In this document: positions 60,785-64,000 of the stretch, piece by piece | Layout: each line of letters starts with the position of its first letter | Position numbering within the stretch: position 1 is the first letter of the stretch | Source of the DNA: an uncultured Clostridia bacterium | GTDB lineage: Bacteria; Bacillota; Clostridia; Christensenellales; Pumilibacteraceae | Length of the DNA stretch: 64,000 nt | Assembly (NCBI GenBank): GCA_934270565.1 | Contig: CAKQPR010000008.1 | Location: 17,152 to 81,151, forward strand | Reading direction: 5' to 3' | Made by a program: the position numbers and the translations under genes | The notes under the pieces: model-generated | What the model saw: the letters and a program-made list of their open reading frames with translations, nothing else | Database searches by the model: none | Told to the model about the DNA's origin: nothing

Positions 60785-63322
60785 TCAGCAATCAAGCCAG
60801 CTCTTTCCGCTTTCGACGTCAACGGTAAGCGGAACGCTGAGTTTTATGGCGTTTTCCATTCCGTCGCGAAGTTTGATTTTTACTTCTTCCACTTCGTTGT
60901 CTGCCGCTTCAACGATCAGTTCGTCATGAATCTGTAAAATCATTTGCGATTTCATTCCCTCGAGCTTACGATTCACGTCCACCATCGCAAGTTTGATTAC
61001 GTCTGCGGCGCTCCCCTGAAGCGGCATATTCATAGCCGCACGCTCTCCGAATTGTCGAACCGTGTAATTCGGCGAACTCAATTCCGGAATATACCGCCGC
61101 CTGCCGAGAAGCGAGGTTGTGTAACCGCATCTTTTAGCGTCTTCAACGATTTTTTCGAAATACGGCTTGACTTTGGGGAAACGTTCGAAATACAAACGCA
61201 TATACTCTCTCGCTTTCCACACCGGAATTTTCAGACTTTTCGCCAAGCCGAAATCGCTCATTCCGTAAATTATGCCGAAATTAACCGTTTTAGCGGTGCG
61301 GCGCATCGATGACGTAACCTCGTCCACGCTCACACCGAACACTTCTGCGGCGGTACGCGTGTGTATATCCGCGCCTTCTCTGTACATTTCTATCATTTTT
61401 TCGTCGCCCGAAAGATGCGCGAGAAGCCGAAGTTCGATCTGTGAATAATCGGCGGAAACAAGCGTATAACCTTTGCGCGCAATGAACAGCCCGCGAAGCT
61501 TGCGCCACTCTTCCTCGCGCACGGGAATATTCTGCAAGTTCGGCTCGGTGCTCGAAAGCCTGCCCGTCGCCGCAACCGTCTGGTTGAATTCGGTATGAAC
61601 GACGTCATCCTTGTCGCGAAGTTTCTTTAATCCCTCGACGTAAGTAGAGTTTATTTTAGTGACGGAACGATATTTTTCGACCAAAGGCACAATATCGTGT
61701 TTGTCTTCGATTTCGGAAAGGATTTCAGCGCTCGTCGAACGTTTCGCGCCCTTTTTCGGATAGGGAATTTTCAGATCGTCGAACAGCACTTCCGCGAGTT
61801 GCCGCGTCGATTTCACGTTGAATTCTTTGCCCGCAAGCGCAAAAATAACCGTCTCGAGCATTTCGGCGTCTTTCGTATATTCTTTGCCGAGCTCGTCTAA
61901 AAGCTCAGTGTCCACCTTTACGCCGCGATCTTCCATTCTCATAAGAATTTTTTCGAGCGGCAACTCGACTTCGGAATACAATCTCCACGCGCCTCTACTA
62001 TGGAGCTCATCCGAAAGCTCGTCATAAGCCGCCATAAGTTTTGCTGCAACCGAAGTATCGGATCCGTATTTTTTCTCCGCAAATTCTCTTACCGTCTCAC
62101 CGATTTCGCGAGCGTCGGAAATGAACTGCATAAGCTCCAGATCGTCGTAATTTCTTAATACGTATCCGTTTTTTTCGCACGTCCGACAGATTTTCTTTCC
62201 GCCGTAAACGAGCTTTTTTACGTTTTCGTCGGCTAAAATATCGGCGAACAAGCGAAGCGCGTACCCCTCGGTTACCCCTTCGTCGGCAAGCGTTTTCGCC
62301 AAAGGCACGCACAACGTTTCATATGCGTTCACGGCAAAGAAAATATTGTTTTCCTCGGCGTAATAAGCGATCGTTTTTGCTTCGGAAAGCACCTGTTCAA
62401 GCTCTTGTCTGTCCGTAATCTTACGTTCTGTAAAATCGGTATTTTCGGTCTCGGTCTCGTTTTCTTCGTTTGAAAACAGTTCGGTTCTGCGCACAAGCGA
62501 ACGGAATTTATTCTTTTCGAAAAATTCTTTCACTTGCGGCGTAAACGGAAAATCGTATACGAAATCGGTTGTCTTGACGTCAAGAGGAACGTTGCGATTT
62601 ATTGTGGCAAGTTCGCGCGACATAATAGCCGATTCCTTGCCCGCTCGGATTTTCTCACCGAGCTTTCCTTTGATCTCGTCCGCATGCGCAAACAGATTTT
62701 CCACGTCGCCGTAGTCGGCTAATAAGGTGTGCGCGGTTTTCTCGCCTATTCCGGCAATCCCCGGGATATTGTCACTTGCGTCGCCCGCAAGAGCTTTAAA
62801 TTCTATAACCTGTTGCGGCGTAAGTCCGTATTCGTTAAATAAAGTCCGCTCGTCGAATACGACGGTGTCCGAGATTCCGCGTTTAGTGTAAACAACCCGC
62901 GTCGTATCGTCTATAAGCTGAAAACTATCGCGATCGCCCGTAACGATATAAGTCATTACGTTCTTATCCTCGGCAAGCGTTCCTATTATATCGTCGGCTT
63001 CATAGCCCGCTTTTTCGACGATCGAAACGTTCATAAGCCGTAATTCTTCTTTCAGTAGCGGCAACTGTTCGGCAAGCTCGTCCGGCATTTTCTTGCGGGT
63101 TGCCTTATATCCGTCGTACATTTTGTGACGAAAAGTCGGCTCGGGCAAATCGAACGCCACGGCGATATATTTCGGTGAAAAGTCCGAAATAGCCTTTATC
63201 AGCATTGTCGTAAATCCGAAAACGGCGTGAGTAAATCGCCCCTCATCGTTATTCAACGGCGGCAGAGCGTAAAACGCTCGGTTTATCAGGCTGTTTCCGT
63301 CGATTAAAAGCAAATTGTTCAT
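60785..63322 (-). CDS. polA: DNA polymerase I
   Basis: An 845-residue family A polymerase. The N-terminal 5'-3' exonuclease (residues 1-290) starts LLIDGNSLINRAFYALPP and includes VTGDRDSFQLID and GDASDNIPGI. The central 3'-5' exonuclease fold is present, but the catalytic acidic motifs are not recognisable (YYAEENNIFFAV stands where DxE is expected), so proofreading is probably lost. The polymerase domain is complete: DYSQIELRLLAHLSGD (motif A), RRTAKTVNFGIIYGMS (motif B) and IHDELIVEA (motif C). ATG 63322 fits the conserved start better than 63349. Confidence 0.94.
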   Translation of the reverse strand: MNNLLLIDGNSLINRAFYALPPLNNDEGRFTHAVFGFTTMLIKAISDFSPKYIAVAFDLPEPTFRHKMYDGYKATRKKMPDELAEQLPLLKEELRLMNVSIVEKAGYEADDIIGTLAEDKNVMTYIVTGDRDSFQLIDDTTRVVYTKRGISDTVVFDERTLFNEYGLTPQQVIEFKALAGDASDNIPGIAGIGEKTAHTLLADYGDVENLFAHADEIKGKLGEKIRAGKESAIMSRELATINRNVPLDVKTTDFVYDFPFTPQVKEFFEKNKFRSLVRRTELFSNEENETETENTDFTERKITDRQELEQVLSEAKTIAYYAEENNIFFAVNAYETLCVPLAKTLADEGVTEGYALRLFADILADENVKKLVYGGKKICRTCEKNGYVLRNYDDLELMQFISDAREIGETVREFAEKKYGSDTSVAAKLMAAYDELSDELHSRGAWRLYSEVELPLEKILMRMEDRGVKVDTELLDELGKEYTKDAEMLETVIFALAGKEFNVKSTRQLAEVLFDDLKIPYPKKGAKRSTSAEILSEIEDKHDIVPLVEKYRSVTKINSTYVEGLKKLRDKDDVVHTEFNQTVAATGRLSSTEPNLQNIPVREEEWRKLRGLFIARKGYTLVSADYSQIELRLLAHLSGDEKMIEMYREGADIHTRTAAEVFGVSVDEVTSSMRRTAKTVNFGIIYGMSDFGLAKSLKIPVWKAREYMRLYFERFPKVKPYFEKIVEDAKRCGYTTSLLGRRRYIPELSSPNYTVRQFGERAAMNMPLQGSAADVIKLAMVDVNRKLEGMKSQMILQIHDELIVEAADNEVEEVKIKLRDGMENAIKLSVPLTVDVESGKSWLDC

Positions 63323-63340
63323 ATCGATATCTCCACCGTT

Positions 63341-63369
63341 ATTATACAATCTTTCGGCGATTTTATCAA
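63341..63369 (-). promoter_or_regulatory. Promoter of the polA operon
   Basis: Minus strand TTGATA, 17 bp and TATAAT, about 18 bp before the polA start codon. Confidence 0.7.
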
Positions 63370-63426
63370 CCGTTTTTCGCCGTTCGCCGAAATAATCGCA
63401 ATTTTAATATTTTACCCCTTATTCGC

Positions 63427-63455
63427 TTGTCAAAAACCTCAAAATATGTTATCAT
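63427..63455 (+). promoter_or_regulatory. Promoter of tRNA-Leu(CAA)
   Basis: TTGTCA, 17 bp and TATCAT, 30 bp before the tRNA. Confidence 0.72.
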
Positions 63456-63485
63456 ATTTCGGAAAGCGTTTGCCGCATATAACGT

Positions 63486-63572
63486 GCCGGCGTGGTGAAA
63501 CTGGCAGACGCACGGGACTCAAAATCCCGCGGTAGCGATACCGTGTCGGTTCGAACCCGACCGCCGGCACCA
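63486..63572 (+). tRNA. tRNA-Leu(CAA)
   Basis: Class II tRNA with a long variable arm (CGGTAGCGATACCG). The acceptor is GCCGGCG/CGCCGGC and the anticodon loop CTCAAAA gives CAA. CCA is encoded, and its bases are the start of the following large inverted repeat. Confidence 0.95.
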
Positions 63573-63613
63573 TAAGATAACCCTACCCATAAATGGGTGG
63601 GGTTATCTTATGG
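63570..63613 (+). terminator. Large inverted repeat starting at the tRNA-Leu CCA end
   Basis: CCATAAGATAACCC (63570-63583) pairs with GGGTTATCTTATGG (63600-63613). A second palindrome, ACCCAT-AA-ATGGGT, lies inside. The stem includes the tRNA CCA bases. It probably ends the tRNA transcript, although no T-run follows, and it may also aid 3' processing. Confidence 0.6.
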
Positions 63614-64000
63614 TTGAACAAGGTCGGAACGAAGTACCCGCTTAGCCGAGCGCGAAGCGCGAACGCCACGAGCCGCAAGGCGAGTACAAGCCGGCACAAT
63701 ACCGCAACACCATTCACCCCATTTATGGGTGGGTTTATCTTATGGTTGAGCAAGATCGGAACGAAGTACCCGCTTAGCCGAGCGCGAAGAGCGAACGCCA
63801 CGAGCCGTAAGGCGAGTACAAGCCGGCACAATACCGCATCACCATTCACCCCACCCATTTATGGGTGGGTTTATCTTATGGTTGAGCAAGATCGGAACGA
63901 AGTACCCGCTTAGCCGAGCGCGTAGCGCGAACGCCACGAGCCGCAAGGCGAGTACAAGCCGGCACAATACCGCAACACCATTCACCCCATTTATGGGTGG
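63604..64000. repeat. Tandem array of 132-136-bp units after tRNA-Leu, running off the window
   Basis: Units start at 63604, 63736 and 63872 and contain TATCTTATGGTTGA, a region AACGAAGTACCCGCTTAGCCG, the 28-bp core shared with the tRNA-Lys array, GGCGAGTACAAGCCGGCAC and a palindromic CCCATTTATGGG end. The third unit begins with 4 extra bases before it, and the window ends within the next boundary. Copies differ by single bases within the core (CGAAGAGCG and CGTAGCGCG). Frames across it are not genes. Confidence 0.85.

Noticed and set aside
63583..63913. Frames on both strands of the array after tRNA-Leu
   Set aside because: Repeat-generated, with the same peptide blocks repeated and no start signals.

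Overview
The window looks like a chromosome segment of an anaerobic, endospore-forming Firmicute of class Clostridia, probably an uncultured gut lineage. The evidence is the spoIIAA-spoIIAB-sigF operon, the spoIIGA-sigE pair beside ftsQ-ftsA-ftsZ, a SpoVB-type flippase, a Spo0A-type DNA-binding protein, two divergent [FeFe]-hydrogenase-type proteins, strong GGAGG ribosome sites and consensus TTGACA-N17-TATAAT promoters. No prophage, insertion sequence or CRISPR array was seen. Gene density is high and most operons read on the minus strand.

Layout. 1-2480: spoIIA operon, then a plus-strand operon of six tRNAs (Pro, Met/Ile2, Asp, Phe, Thr, Tyr). 2600-7250: a GH2 glycosidase, a promoter-driven rod-shaped noncoding RNA (5259-5460) and a frameshifted lipoprotein gene. 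7260-9230: a stand-alone Spo0A C-terminal-domain protein, a candidate small RNA, a five-copy 145-bp tandem array built on the 3' end of tRNA-Lys, and three minus-strand tRNAs. 9231-18218: CCA-adding enzyme, lipid kinase, Ig/transglutaminase lipoprotein, SpoVB, a FolT-like ECF component, and sigE-spoIIGA. 18348-23430: ftsZ, ftsA, ftsQ, murA and a small MntP/YtaF-type membrane protein. 23582-28316: Na+/solute symporter, citrate synthase and ClC. 28387-35120: a redox-signalling cluster of group-B-like hydrogenase, SpoIIE-type phosphatase, PAS-bearing sensory hydrogenase, two thioredoxin-like [2Fe-2S] proteins, an APH-type kinase and a LysR regulator. 35284-40724: a beta-propeller-like protein, mntP behind a yybP-ykoY Mn2+ riboswitch, mnmA-tsaD and prfB. 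40734-44922: secA preceded by a Rho-like protein that has lost its ATPase motifs. 45090-51032: a tightly overlapping operon of six poorly known genes. 51228-53971: asd-dapA-dapB. 54020-58048: a two-component system and a divergent Cthe_2159-type lipoprotein, with matching direct-repeat operators in both promoters. 58193-63322: a small unknown gene, a WYL regulator, then polA-coaE-lytic transglycosylase. 63486-64000: tRNA-Leu followed by a second tandem array that leaves the window.

Best leads for something undescribed: (1) the Rho paralogue without Walker A or Walker B residues next to secA-prfB; (2) two different tRNA-anchored tandem arrays, about 55 kb apart, sharing a 28-bp core; (3) the structured RNA at 5259-5460, possibly 6S-like; (4) the hydrogenase/phosphatase/kinase cluster with a candidate LysR operator; (5) the identical operator-promoter geometry on both sides of the response regulator / Cthe_2159 divergon.

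All family assignments come from reading motifs in the translated sequence; no database search was run. Positions of short sites were counted by hand and may be off by a base or so.
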